Below are positions 16,913 to 25,246 of a DNA stretch of 64,000 nucleotides, piece by piece (the stretch's first letter is position 1; each line of letters starts with the position of its first letter). Source of the stretch: Clostridiales bacterium UBA1316 (lineage in GTDB: Bacteria; Bacillota; Clostridia; Oscillospirales; Oscillospiraceae); the NCBI GenBank assembly GCA_002307055.1, contig DBTM01000051.1, positions 1-64,000 of the forward strand, in the 5' to 3' direction. The translations under genes were made by a program, and so were the position numbers. The notes under the pieces are model-generated. The model worked only from the letters and a program-made list of their open reading frames with translations, was not told the origin of the DNA and searched no databases.

Positions 16913-19219
16913 TTACCGAGCCTGTAGTATGGTTTGATCAATGAGTGTTACTTCAACTACCGAGCCTATCGGCGTCTGCTCACCTTTTTTTACCGACTGC
17001 ATTGATACAACGGCTTTGGCTGTCGACGATAGCGTTCCTCCGGACTTTATGAACAAGCCCGCGTTTTCCAGCGCTTTTCTGGCATCCGCAAAGCTCTTGC
17101 CATACAGATCCGGTACTGTAACCATATTCGTGGGCTTTTGCTTCCCGGCGTATAGGATAATCTGGCTGCCCGGTGCGACGGTTACATTTGCCGACGGCAA
17201 CTGGTCCGTAATGGTTGAGCCGTTTCCGATCACCCTGGAGGTTAAGCCCATGCCCTCAAGCAGCTCGGTCGCGTTCTCCACTGTCTTACCGGTCAGTTTC
17301 GGTACCGCGACGTCAAGATTTTTCTTCTCATCGGCGGAGTATACGGGCTGAATACCGAGGTACGGCAATATATCAGACAGAATGTGGCCGACAACAGGCG
17401 CCGCCATATTGCCGCCGCTGATATAAATACCGGAGTCATGGCTGGGGTTATCGAGTATCAGGAGAATAACAACCTGCGGATCATCTGTCGGCGCAATACC
17501 GCAGAAGGATACGGTGTATTTTTTTTCTCCGCCTTCAGTTGCTTCCTTGTGAACATCTTCTGAGGTTCCTGTTTTTCCGCCGATTTTATAGCCTGGTACT
17601 GCGGCGTTTTTACCTGTGCCTTCTTTTCCGCCGACAACGGCTTCGAGAATATCGCACATTGTTTTTGACGTCTGCGCGCTTATGACCTGCCGTTCAAGCG
17701 TCGGCGCGTTGGCTAACACGACATTTCCGTCACTGTCCGCAATTGATTTGACGACATATGGCTTCATCAGATTCCCGCCGTTGACGACAGCTGAAACTGC
17801 CGATACCAGCTGGATGGGTGTTATGGTGAATGTCTGCCCAAAAGCCGTCGCGGCAAGAGACGATAAATTTTTCTTGCTGGCGAATTCGCTTCTCGGCCAC
17901 CAAAGCGGCTTGCTTTCTCCGGGCAGGTCGATGCCTGTTTTATCAAAGAATCCGAATGCGTCAAGATAATCGTAAAACTTGTCTCCGCCGATTTTCAATC
18001 CGATACTGACGAGCGCCACATTGCAGGAATGCTGCATCGCCTCTGTGAGCGTCTGTAAGCCGTGTCCCGTTGTTTTCCAGCATTTCAGCGGGCTTGTGCG
18101 GCCAAGGACATCCATTTGGCCGCCGCAGTAGAAGGTACTGTTTAGATTTACGACATTTTCTTCAAGCGCGGTCGCGCAGGTGATTATTTTAAAGACAGAG
18201 CCAGGTTCGTAGGTGTCGGAGATGGCTTTATCTCTCCATTGCGCCTGCATTGCTTCCGCCACGGCTTTTTTATAAGCATCCGGGTCTGTTATTTTGCTGA
18301 GCTCCGCCTGCTTATCGGCACTCAGAACCTGGTAATTATTCGGATCATAATTCCCGAAGCTGGCGAGCGCCAATATTTCGCCTGTTGCGGGCCTCATGAC
18401 GATGCATGAGCCGCCGTCCTGGACGTCGTAGTCCTTGATGGCCTGCGCAAGATACTTTTCAACGTAATACTGGATGGTTGAGTCGATCGTCAGGGTAACG
18501 TCGTCTCCGTTTTTCGCATCATAATAGTTTTCAAAATCCGTAAACAGCATATCTGTTCCCTTGGCGTTTTTAAGGCGGACTATTCTGCCGTCCGTGCCCT
18601 GCAGATAGGAGTTGTACTCAGATTCCAGGCCATCAAGGCCTTTGTTGTCATTGCCGACAAAACCGAGGACATGACTGGCCAGCGTGCTGTTCGGATAATA
18701 CCGCTTTGTATCCGTCTCCAGGTGGACACTTTTGAGTTTATTATCTTTAATAAACTGGCGGACCTTATTGGCCAGGTCACTTTCGATTTTCGGTTTAACT
18801 GTTTTATACCAGGAATTTGTGTCCGTCATTTTGTCAAGGATCGTTTTTTTATCGACGCCCAGGATTGCCGACAGATTGCTGGCAATGAGTTCTTTATCCT
18901 CTTTATATAGATTCATCTCAAACGGGCTTATGAATACTGTTTCAACGGATGCGCTCATAGCGAGCACCTTTCCGTTCGTGTCATAAATCGTCCCTCTGGC
19001 GGCGGTCACCGTTGACTCTCTCGTTTGCTGTTCAACAGCCAGCTGCTCATATTTATCGTGATTGATAATCTGCACCTGGTACAGTTTAATAGCCAGAACA
19101 ATAAATGCAACGATACCGCACACGGTCATGAGTATGAGTGTGCGGCTTAATATCGTTTTATTCGGCCTCTGAGCCGCGCTCTTATCTCGCTTTTTTCTGT
19201 TTTGCGGTTTTTCAGACAT
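16913..19219 (-). CDS. spoVD: Class B penicillin-binding protein (SpoVD/FtsI) with two PASTA domains
   Basis: A 768-residue transpeptidase. Residues 1-25 are cytoplasmic and basic, followed by one membrane helix (about 26-47), a dimerisation domain, and then the transpeptidase with SVFK (Ser341), SCN (398-400) and KTG (549-551). Two PASTA domains follow (about 640-698 and 704-765), as in SpoVD of endospore formers and in divisome PBP2x. It cross-links septal or cortex peptidoglycan with its SEDS partner. GGGGAG precedes the ATG. A 177-base AT-rich gap to ftsL suggests its own promoter, but I found no convincing match. Confidence 0.94.
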   Translation of the reverse strand: MSEKPQNRKKRDKSAAQRPNKTILSRTLILMTVCGIVAFIVLAIKLYQVQIINHDKYEQLAVEQQTRESTVTAARGTIYDTNGKVLAMSASVETVFISPFEMNLYKEDKELIASNLSAILGVDKKTILDKMTDTNSWYKTVKPKIESDLANKVRQFIKDNKLKSVHLETDTKRYYPNSTLASHVLGFVGNDNKGLDGLESEYNSYLQGTDGRIVRLKNAKGTDMLFTDFENYYDAKNGDDVTLTIDSTIQYYVEKYLAQAIKDYDVQDGGSCIVMRPATGEILALASFGNYDPNNYQVLSADKQAELSKITDPDAYKKAVAEAMQAQWRDKAISDTYEPGSVFKIITCATALEENVVNLNSTFYCGGQMDVLGRTSPLKCWKTTGHGLQTLTEAMQHSCNVALVSIGLKIGGDKFYDYLDAFGFFDKTGIDLPGESKPLWWPRSEFASKKNLSSLAATAFGQTFTITPIQLVSAVSAVVNGGNLMKPYVVKSIADSDGNVVLANAPTLERQVISAQTSKTMCDILEAVVGGKEGTGKNAAVPGYKIGGKTGTSEDVHKEATEGGEKKYTVSFCGIAPTDDPQVVILLILDNPSHDSGIYISGGNMAAPVVGHILSDILPYLGIQPVYSADEKKNLDVAVPKLTGKTVENATELLEGMGLTSRVIGNGSTITDQLPSANVTVAPGSQIILYAGKQKPTNMVTVPDLYGKSFADARKALENAGLFIKSGGTLSSTAKAVVSMQSVKKGEQTPIGSVVEVTLIDQTILQAR

Positions 19220-19396
19220 TGCGCTCCCCTTAATATGTAATACTGATCTTCAATGAAACAGTAGAATAAACTCTTCAAAAAACGCCATAAACGCAAGCAT
19301 TTTTCTCAATTATATTAACTGTTTCTATTGGATATCAGTATAAGCGGATTTGCTGCCGCTGCTGATTTCGTCCGGTAAAGCATTATATTAAGGCTT

Positions 19397-20023
19397 TCAT
19401 TTAAAATATGCCACCAAAGAGGCCAGAAATGTTGCCATGCTCTCAGTAATTGTTGTATTGCCTTTTTCGGGACTAACGACCACGGCTTTGTCGCAGGCGG
19501 TTGATTTTACTGTTCCGACCTGGCTTTCGTCCGGTTTGGACATACCGAGCACATTTGTGGCATATTGCTCGACATTATTCACGTCAAAGGCGTCCTCATA
19601 AGCAATCTTGAGCTTTTTCTCCTGCTCGGTTAAGCTGTTCAGCTTGGTTTGGAGCTGCACCGTCTCATTGGTTACCTCATTATACTTCACATGAGCCAAA
19701 AGCACAAAAACCATCATCACGCCGACAACAACAAATCCGATTATCGCAAGAAGTGAGACACTATATTTCTGCGCTGTTCTCGCGGCAGTCCGTGTCACAG
19801 GTCTTGTCTGAGTCCTTGTCGCAGGACTCGGACGGATAGCAGGATTCGGTCTGGCAGCAGGGCTTGGCTTAATGCCGGGCCTCCCTGCCGGTTTTCTTGC
19901 CGGTACGCGCTCAGGTTCGGCTGATTCGTGAACATATTCTCTAATCCTGCTCAAGTCAAACGCATTACTGCCGGAGACGGCACTGCGTGAGGCGTATTTG
20001 ACTGTCGCTGAATGTGTTGCCAT
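19397..20023 (-). CDS. ftsL: FtsL-like septum formation protein
   Basis: A 208-residue bitopic protein with about 110 residues of disordered, Pro/Arg/Ala-rich cytoplasmic tail (repeated PAxRPSPATR motifs). One membrane helix (about 112-134) follows, then a short heptad coiled coil (ETVQLQTKLNSLTEQEKKLK). Size, topology and position between rsmH and the PBP identify it as FtsL, the divisome regulator that pairs with FtsQ/DivIB. The cytoplasmic extension is far longer than in the B. subtilis protein but is common in Clostridia. It follows rsmH by 15 bases. Confidence 0.85.
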   Translation of the reverse strand: MATHSATVKYASRSAVSGSNAFDLSRIREYVHESAEPERVPARKPAGRPGIKPSPAARPNPAIRPSPATRTQTRPVTRTAARTAQKYSVSLLAIIGFVVVGVMMVFVLLAHVKYNEVTNETVQLQTKLNSLTEQEKKLKIAYEDAFDVNNVEQYATNVLGMSKPDESQVGTVKSTACDKAVVVSPEKGNTTITESMATFLASLVAYFK

Positions 20024-20038
20024 TAATATCTGTCCTTT

Positions 20039-20965
20039 CTAGATTCTTTCACCGATCCGGAGCTTAGCGCTTCTTGACCGCGGGTTTTCTTCTGTCTCTG
20101 CGGGGCTTGGTGTTATTGGTTTTTTTGTCAGTGACCGCATCGTCGGGACAAAGCCGCATACGCAGACCGGAAAATCCGGCGGGCATTTGCAGCCCTTCTC
20201 TCTTCTGGCGATTGCCGTTTTCACGAGCTTGTCTTCAAGCGACTGAAAGCTGATGACGCAGAGCCTGCCCTGATGCTCAAGCCTGTCCGGCGCTGCCGCG
20301 AGCATTTCCTCAATAGCGCCGAGCTCGTCGTTGACGGCGATGCGTATGGCCTGGAAGCTTCTTTTTGCCGGATGCTGCTTTTCCCGAAGCGCCTTGGCCG
20401 GCATGGCGGAACGGATGATATCGACAAGCTCCAGCGTCGATTCGATTTTTTTGTTTGCGCGTTTCAGGACAATCAGCGATGCGATCCGGGGGGCATAGCG
20501 TTCTTCCCCATATTCGTAAAGAATGCGTTTGAGCTGGTTTTCCGTCCATTCGTTGACGATATTGAAAGCGCTCAGCGAGGCGCTTGTATCCATTCTCATA
20601 TCGAGCGGGCTGTCTGCCATATAGGAGAAGCCGCGCGCGGCGTCATCAAGCTGCGGTGAGGATACGCCGAGGTCAAAAAGCATTCCATCGGCTTTATCCA
20701 CACGGGCGCTGTCAAGGATTGCGCCAATATCTCTGAAATCTCCTTGAACAAACGTGGTTTTTTCAATATAATCACTCAAAATTATTCCGGCTTCGTCAAT
20801 CGCCGAGGTATCTTTATCTATGCAGATGAGTCTGCCCTTGCCCAGTCTTCGGACAATTTCAGCGGAGTGACCGGCACGTCCGAGTGTACCGTCTATATAA
20901 ATACCGTCCGGCTTGATATTGAGTCCGTCGATACATTCTTTCAGAAGAACCGGTATATGGTCCAT
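20039..20965 (-). CDS. rsmH: 16S rRNA m4C1402 methyltransferase
   Basis: A 308-residue (former MraW) SAM-dependent N4-methyltransferase acting on C1402 of 16S rRNA. Motifs: IPVLLKECIDGLNIKPDGIY at the start, DGTLGRAGHSAEI for SAM binding, GMLFDLGVSSPQLDDAARGFSY in segments, and the C-terminal VISFQSLEDKLVK. The ATG overlaps the mraZ stop (TAATG), showing translational coupling. Confidence 0.97.
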   Translation of the reverse strand: MDHIPVLLKECIDGLNIKPDGIYIDGTLGRAGHSAEIVRRLGKGRLICIDKDTSAIDEAGIILSDYIEKTTFVQGDFRDIGAILDSARVDKADGMLFDLGVSSPQLDDAARGFSYMADSPLDMRMDTSASLSAFNIVNEWTENQLKRILYEYGEERYAPRIASLIVLKRANKKIESTLELVDIIRSAMPAKALREKQHPAKRSFQAIRIAVNDELGAIEEMLAAAPDRLEHQGRLCVISFQSLEDKLVKTAIARREKGCKCPPDFPVCVCGFVPTMRSLTKKPITPSPAETEENPRSRSAKLRIGERI

Positions 20966-21381
20966 TAAAAGTCAATCTCCAAATACACTTTTTCAATATT
21001 GCCCGGCGTCGTCTCATTGGCATCCACCTGCGCCCAGGTGTCTGAATCCCAGAACTCGGCACTGTTGCCGATACCGACAACGGTAACATCCTTAACCAGC
21101 TTGGCAAAATCTCTCAGGTTCTGCGGCAGCAGGATGCGCCCCTGGCCGTCGAGCTCGCAACGCGCGGCGTGCGCAAAAATGGGGCGCGCTTTTTTCTGGT
21201 CGATCCGATTCATCGCGCTGACCTTTTGGTTCATATTTTCCCAGGTTTCCAGGGAGTAGGCAGAGAGGCACGGCTCAGAAGAAATCGTGACGTAAAAGAC
21301 ATCTCCAAGCTCATCTCTTATTTTGGCGGGAATGAAAAGACGCCCTTTGGCATCCAGATTGTGCTCATATATGCCGTTCAT
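20965..21381 (-). CDS. mraZ: Transcriptional regulator MraZ
   Basis: A 138-residue protein with two AbrB-like SpoVT/MraZ half-domains: GIYEHNLDAKGRLFIPAKIR at the N-terminus and CELDGQGRILLPQNLRDF at about 83-100, each with the D-x-K/Q-G-R-hydrophobic-x-P signature. MraZ represses or tunes its own dcw operon by binding short direct repeats upstream. ATG 21381 is set by GGTGGGGG 5 bases upstream; a longer frame to 21423 would run into the operator repeats. It is first in the dcw operon. Confidence 0.96.
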   Translation of the reverse strand: MNGIYEHNLDAKGRLFIPAKIRDELGDVFYVTISSEPCLSAYSLETWENMNQKVSAMNRIDQKKARPIFAHAARCELDGQGRILLPQNLRDFAKLVKDVTVVGIGNSAEFWDSDTWAQVDANETTPGNIEKVYLEIDF

Positions 21382-21420
21382 CGTTTCCCCCACCTTTCTG
21401 CCGTTCGTGGGATTTTGGTG

Positions 21421-21445
21421 CACTTAATGCCACTATCCCCCACTT
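21421..21445 (-). promoter_or_regulatory. Candidate MraZ operator (three direct repeats)
   Basis: Read on the minus strand, AAGTG (21441-21445), TAGTG (21431-21435) and AAGTG (21421-21425) recur at exactly 10-base intervals just downstream of the -10 box and upstream of the mraZ ribosome site; the first two are followed by GGs. MraZ boxes in other bacteria are direct repeats with about one helical turn spacing, so this fits autoregulation. The pattern is seen; binding is inferred. Confidence 0.6.
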
Positions 21446-21454
21446 GTATGGTTA

Positions 21455-21483
21455 ATTATAATTGTAGTATATTAAAATTGCAA
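21455..21483 (-). promoter_or_regulatory. Sigma-A promoter of the mraZ/dcw operon
   Basis: Minus strand: -35 TTGCAA (21478-21483), 17-base spacer, perfect -10 TATAAT (21455-21460). It lies about 75 bases upstream of the mraZ ATG and directly ahead of the AGTG repeats. Confidence 0.85.
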
Positions 21484-21558
21484 GAGGTAATTAAAAGTTT
21501 TTTACCTTTTTTGCTGTGTTTTCTGGCATAATATCATAATATTTACAGTTGAATGAGC

Positions 21559-21669
21559 GTTCAGCACTCACATCAGAGTGTGAACCTTGGCGTAAAGATG
21601 CCAAGCAGATCGTATGACGCAAAAAAAGCAAAAAAAAACCGCTTTCAAAACGAAAGCGGTTTTTTTTGC
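21559..21669 (+). ncRNA. Possible small structured RNA (tentative)
   Basis: On the plus strand, hairpin 1 (21559-21585, GTTCA-CACTC pairing with GAGTG-TGAAC, one bulged G) is followed directly by hairpin 2 (21586-21605, CTTGGC/GCCAAG). About 30 bases later comes a strong terminator (21636-21669). Together they look like a short untranslated transcript. An upstream plus-strand promoter is only weakly suggested (TATCATAAT near 21530). It may instead be inert spacer between the terminator and the mraZ promoter. Confidence 0.25.
21636..21669. terminator. Bidirectional rho-independent terminator
   Basis: An 11-bp perfect stem (AAACCGCTTTC / GAAAGCGGTTT, 5-base loop) flanked by runs of eight or more A on the left and T on the right, so U-tracts occur in both directions. 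On the minus strand it ends the uvrC-rsmD-coaD operon 2 bases after the last stop codon. Confidence 0.92.
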
Positions 21670-21671
21670 TT

Positions 21672-22199
21672 TTAGTTGTCTATGGCAATGTCTATTCTGC
21701 CGGTATCATATTCGCGGCCTGTACGCGGCGCGCGGACTGTCGAACCGGCGGCACTTCTGAAGCGGCCTCTCGTCTGGCGCATCTCTTCGAGGGCGGCAGC
21801 TAAGGCTTCCTCCGTGCGGCGCATGGCATCGTCGACATATTCGTTGGCGGCGCGCTTGAGTTCGTTTGACGAATTCTCGGCGTTTGTCATAATATCGTTG
21901 CTTTTGGTTTTAGCGGCTCTGATAACCTCCTGCTCATCTATGAGCTGTCTGGCACGCTCCTCCGCTGTTTTACGGATCACATCGGCTTCCTTTTTCGCAT
22001 TTGTGATAAACTCGGCTCTGGCGTCTACAAGGCGCTTGGCTTCGGCCAGCTCATTGGGAAACTGAGATTTGATTTCATCTATCAGGTCGAGCGCTTTGTC
22101 ACGCTCTATCACGCATTTTTCCGCCCCCAGCGGTATACCCCACGCTTCATTGACCATAGAATAGAGCATTTCTAATAATTCCTGCACTCTGCTGCCCAT
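21672..22199 (-). CDS. Coiled-coil protein (ATPase-subunit/DivIVA-like annotation), unknown function
   Basis: A 175-residue, highly charged helical protein. Residues about 25-150 are near-continuous coiled coil rich in Ala/Glu/Arg (RAEFITNAKKEADVIRKTAE), resembling the stator coiled coils of V/F-type ATPases, which is why homologues are often called ATPase. The C-terminus is basic and disordered (RGRFRSAAGSTVRAPR). Clostridia often carry such a gene next to coaD and rsmD. The ATG at 22199 has AAGGGG 8 bases upstream; a GTG at 22208 overlaps coaD and is less likely. The biological role is unknown. Confidence 0.7.
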   Translation of the reverse strand: MGSRVQELLEMLYSMVNEAWGIPLGAEKCVIERDKALDLIDEIKSQFPNELAEAKRLVDARAEFITNAKKEADVIRKTAEERARQLIDEQEVIRAAKTKSNDIMTNAENSSNELKRAANEYVDDAMRRTEEALAAALEEMRQTRGRFRSAAGSTVRAPRTGREYDTGRIDIAIDN

Positions 22200-22204
22200 A
22201 TCGT

Positions 22205-22690
22205 TCACCCCTTGTTGTTCATCTTATTGACGATATCCTCAATAATCTCTCTGGGTACAAATTCCCGGAGATCCGCTCCGTATTTAGCCATTTCCTTGAC
22301 GACCGTGGAGCTGAGGTATGTGTATTTTTCACTGGAGGCCAGAAAAAGTGTGTCGATCGCCGGTTCGATTTTCCTGTTGGCGAGCGCCATTTGAAATTCC
22401 CAATCAAAATCCGACACGGCTCGAAGCCCCCGGATGATAACTGCCGCGCCTTTTTCTTTGGCGTATTCGACGAGGAGCCCGTCAGCTGTCTCCACCTCAA
22501 CATTGTCCAGGTGTTTAACGGTGCGGCGAATAAGCTCAACGCGTTCTTCTTCTGTAAACAAGGACTTTTTCTCCGAGTTCTTCATCACACAGACATATAC
22601 TTTATCAAAAATCCGCGCCGTACGCTTAATAATATTCAGATGGCCAAGCGTGATTGGGTCAAAACTGCCGGGACAAACGGCTGTTTTCAT
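22205..22690 (-). CDS. coaD: Phosphopantetheine adenylyltransferase
   Basis: A 161-residue nucleotidyltransferase catalysing the penultimate step of coenzyme A synthesis. The ATP-binding T/HxGH motif is in PGSFDPITLGHLNII, and the second signature SSTVVKEMAKYG is at about 128-139. Full length for the family. It follows rsmD by 44 bases, the standard rsmD-coaD pair. Confidence 0.97.
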   Translation of the reverse strand: MKTAVCPGSFDPITLGHLNIIKRTARIFDKVYVCVMKNSEKKSLFTEEERVELIRRTVKHLDNVEVETADGLLVEYAKEKGAAVIIRGLRAVSDFDWEFQMALANRKIEPAIDTLFLASSEKYTYLSSTVVKEMAKYGADLREFVPREIIEDIVNKMNNKG

Positions 22691-22734
22691 ATGTGACCGT
22701 TCCTTTCATGGGGAATCAAGCGGTATGCCGTATG

Positions 22735-23298
22735 TTATCGGATAGCTTGTTTTGACTGACTGTTTTTACTGTAAAGCGCAACCTTTATTTTCCCGTATTT
22801 ATATTCTTTTCCCTTTATATATGGCAAAATTGCTTCAGGCAGCTGCCTTTCCACATTGGTTTCGCAGATTATTATACCATTTTCTTTCAGCATGTCAAAT
22901 TCAAATATATTATTCACCGCTTTTTCCATAAGACCCGAATCATACGGCGGGTCAAGAAATATGATATCAAAGCTTCCGCCCTGCCTCAAAAACGCGGCAG
23001 CGTCTCCCCTTGTGATCGTCGCTTTGTCTTCAAAGCCCAGAATTTTAACATTTTCTTTTACGAGCTTAATCGCTTCATTCGACTCATCGACGAAAACAGC
23101 GTTTAAAGCACCGCGGCTTAAGGCTTCTATGCCGAGCTGGCCTGTCCCCGCAAAGAGATCGAGAACGCGCCGGCCCTCGATATCAAATTGTATGATATTA
23201 AAAATAGATTCTTTCACCATGTCCGTCGTCGGTCGCGTGCTGTACCCTTCCGGTTCTTTTAATTTCCGCCCTCTGGCGGTCCCGCTAATTACTCTCAT
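22735..23298 (-). CDS. rsmD: 16S rRNA m2G966 methyltransferase
   Basis: A 187-residue SAM-dependent methyltransferase acting on G966 of 16S rRNA. RVISGTARGRKLKEP opens the protein, DLFAGTGQLGIEALSRGA binds SAM, and FLDPPYDSG holds the catalytic DPPY. Its start lies within the last 14 bases of uvrC, with GAAGAGGA upstream, so the two are translationally linked. coaD follows. Confidence 0.96.
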   Translation of the reverse strand: MRVISGTARGRKLKEPEGYSTRPTTDMVKESIFNIIQFDIEGRRVLDLFAGTGQLGIEALSRGALNAVFVDESNEAIKLVKENVKILGFEDKATITRGDAAAFLRQGGSFDIIFLDPPYDSGLMEKAVNNIFEFDMLKENGIIICETNVERQLPEAILPYIKGKEYKYGKIKVALYSKNSQSKQAIR

Positions 23299-25126
23299 AA
23301 TTTTCCTCTTCCCCGCTTTCGGCGTGAAAATGCTTGTAGACTTTCTCGGCGGTGTTCTTAGGGACCACCGCGGCTAATTCATCCAAAGTCGCTGCTTTGA
23401 TCGCTTTAAGGCTGCCGAAGCTTTTTAACAGCGCGTTTCTTCGTTTTTCTCCAATACCCTCTATCGCGTCCAGCTTTGACTGATAGCTGTTCTTCGAGCG
23501 GAGGCTGCGGTGGAATTCGATGGCAAACCGGTGTGTTTCCTCCTGAATGGTGCCGATTAAAGCGAACACGGCGGGATGACTTGAAATGCCGATCTCTTCC
23601 CCGTCAGGTGAAACAAGCGCGCGTGTCCTGTGCCGGTCATCCTTAACCATCCCGTAGACAGGAATTGAGATTCCCGCCTCCAGCAGTATTTTTTTTGCCG
23701 CGTTGGCGTGCGCCGCGCCGCCGTCAATGAGCATCAGGTCAGACAGCTGCGAAAACTTTTCGTCCTCGCTTTTATAGCGGGCGATACGGCGGGATACGAC
23801 CTCCGCCATGCTGTGATAATCGTCCTGTATATCCAGAGTCTTTATCTTAAACTTTCTATAATCTCTTTTCAGCGGTTTGCCGTCCACAAACACCGTCATG
23901 GACGCGACGATATCGGTAGACCCCGTGTTAGAGATATCGAACGCTTCTATTCTCTCGGGCGGAACTTCCATTTTTAGCGCTTTCATCAGCCATTCGAGCG
24001 TTTTTGAGGTCTTTTCCTCATAGGTTGTGGCTCGCTCGGTTTCCTCGCGGGCGTTGATATTTGCCGTTTCGACAAGCTTTGTCTTGTCCCCGCGCTGCGG
24101 GGTTTCTATATAGACACGGTGCCCGGCGCTTTCCGAAAACAGCTGTTCCAGCGCTTCTTTGTCTGTCAAAGCAAACGGCAGATAAATTGTTTTAGGCCAG
24201 ACGCCGCGCCTTTCATAATACTGGCGCAGGATTTCCGAAACAGCCTCTTCATCTTCCTCAAACGGGCTTTCAAACAGCTCAAAATCCTTATCAAGCAAGC
24301 TGCCGCCGATATAATGCAGCGCGACAAAGCAGCTTTTGGCTGTCCCGCGGAAGTAGCCGACGGCGTCTGTGTCCGCCATTGAACCGGCAATAACAAACTG
24401 CCTTTCGGCCAGGTGCCCGATGGCGCGCAGGCGGTCCCGCTTTTCCGCCGCCAGCTCGAACTGCAGTGCCGCCGCGGATTCTTCCATGTCCGCCGTCAGC
24501 TTTTTTGTCAGTTCGCTGGTCTTTCCCTCAAATATTGCAATAGCCGCGTCAATGGATTCTCTGTATTCCTCTTCGGTTGTATCCTTCAGGCAATAGGCGC
24601 GGCAGGTTCCCATATGGTAGTTCAGGCACGGGCGTTCCTTCCCGATATCGCGCGGGAACTTTTTACCGCAGGTCGGCAGCTTCAGCGCCTTTTTAACGGC
24701 TTCAATCGCACTGAAGGTGTTGCCGCGCTTGCCGTACGGCCCGAGATAGCGCGCCCCGTCCTGCTCTATTTTCGATACAACCGTAAAACTGGGATACGCG
24801 CTTTTGACATCCACGCGGATGAAGGGATAGCCCTTGTCGTCCTTGAGCAGGATATTATACTGCGGCATGTGATGCTTAATAAGGGAGTTCTCTAAAACAA
24901 GCGCCTCAAATTCCGTGTTGGCGATGATGACGTCAAATGCGCTGATCTTGGAAACCATGAGTTCGGTTTTCGGTTCATGCTCGCCACGGAAATAGCTGCT
25001 GACCCTGTTTTTCAAGAGCTTCGCTTTGCCGACATAAATAACCTTCCCCGTTTTATCCATCATTATATAAACGCCCGGCTTTAATGGCAAGCCGTTCGCT
25101 TTCGCCCGCAGCTCCTCGAATGTCAT
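23285..25126 (-). CDS. uvrC: Excinuclease ABC subunit C
   Basis: A 613-residue dual-incision nuclease of nucleotide excision repair. Order: GIY-YIG domain (about 13-90, PGVYIMMDKTGKVIYVGKAK), cysteine cluster (CLNYHMGTCRAYC), UVR helix (about 200-235, UvrB contact), RNase H-like domain (EAFDISNTGSTDIVASM), and C-terminal helix-hairpin-helix (IEGIGEKRRNALLKSFGS). Full length. It is first gene of the uvrC-rsmD-coaD unit; GAGGTGATGTT precedes the ATG. Confidence 0.97.
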   Translation of the reverse strand: MTFEELRAKANGLPLKPGVYIMMDKTGKVIYVGKAKLLKNRVSSYFRGEHEPKTELMVSKISAFDVIIANTEFEALVLENSLIKHHMPQYNILLKDDKGYPFIRVDVKSAYPSFTVVSKIEQDGARYLGPYGKRGNTFSAIEAVKKALKLPTCGKKFPRDIGKERPCLNYHMGTCRAYCLKDTTEEEYRESIDAAIAIFEGKTSELTKKLTADMEESAAALQFELAAEKRDRLRAIGHLAERQFVIAGSMADTDAVGYFRGTAKSCFVALHYIGGSLLDKDFELFESPFEEDEEAVSEILRQYYERRGVWPKTIYLPFALTDKEALEQLFSESAGHRVYIETPQRGDKTKLVETANINAREETERATTYEEKTSKTLEWLMKALKMEVPPERIEAFDISNTGSTDIVASMTVFVDGKPLKRDYRKFKIKTLDIQDDYHSMAEVVSRRIARYKSEDEKFSQLSDLMLIDGGAAHANAAKKILLEAGISIPVYGMVKDDRHRTRALVSPDGEEIGISSHPAVFALIGTIQEETHRFAIEFHRSLRSKNSYQSKLDAIEGIGEKRRNALLKSFGSLKAIKAATLDELAAVVPKNTAEKVYKHFHAESGEEENYESN

Positions 25127-25145
25127 AACATCACCTCGCTTGGCA

Positions 25146-25189
25146 GGCGGTCAAAACCGCCCGCACATTTGCACATGCCATTATGGCAT
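25146..25189. promoter_or_regulatory. Inverted repeats ahead of uvrC
   Basis: Two palindromes in the uvrC leader: GGCGGT/ACCGCC (25146-25161), a small hairpin ahead of the ribosome site, and ATGCCAT-T-ATGGCAT (25175-25189), a perfect 7-1-7 inverted repeat. Neither matches the Firmicute LexA box (CGAAC-N4-GTTCG). They may be a repressor site or an mRNA hairpin. Confidence 0.35.
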
Positions 25190-25195
25190 AAATGG

Positions 25196-25230
25196 GAGAA
25201 AAAGAAAAGCCTTCATTGTCATGAAGACTT
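25196..25230 (-). terminator. Terminator of the pentapeptide-repeat gene
   Basis: On the minus strand, stem AAGTCTTCAT / ATGAAGGCTT (4-base loop, one mismatch) followed by the pyrimidine-rich tail TTCTTTTTCTC, 17 bases after the stop codon at 25247. Confidence 0.65.
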
Positions 25231-25246
25231 GCCTGTTATTTCCGAG

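Noticed and set aside
25175..25189. Possible SOS (LexA) box ahead of uvrC
   Set aside because: The palindrome does not match CGAAC-N4-GTTCG; kept only as an unexplained inverted repeat.
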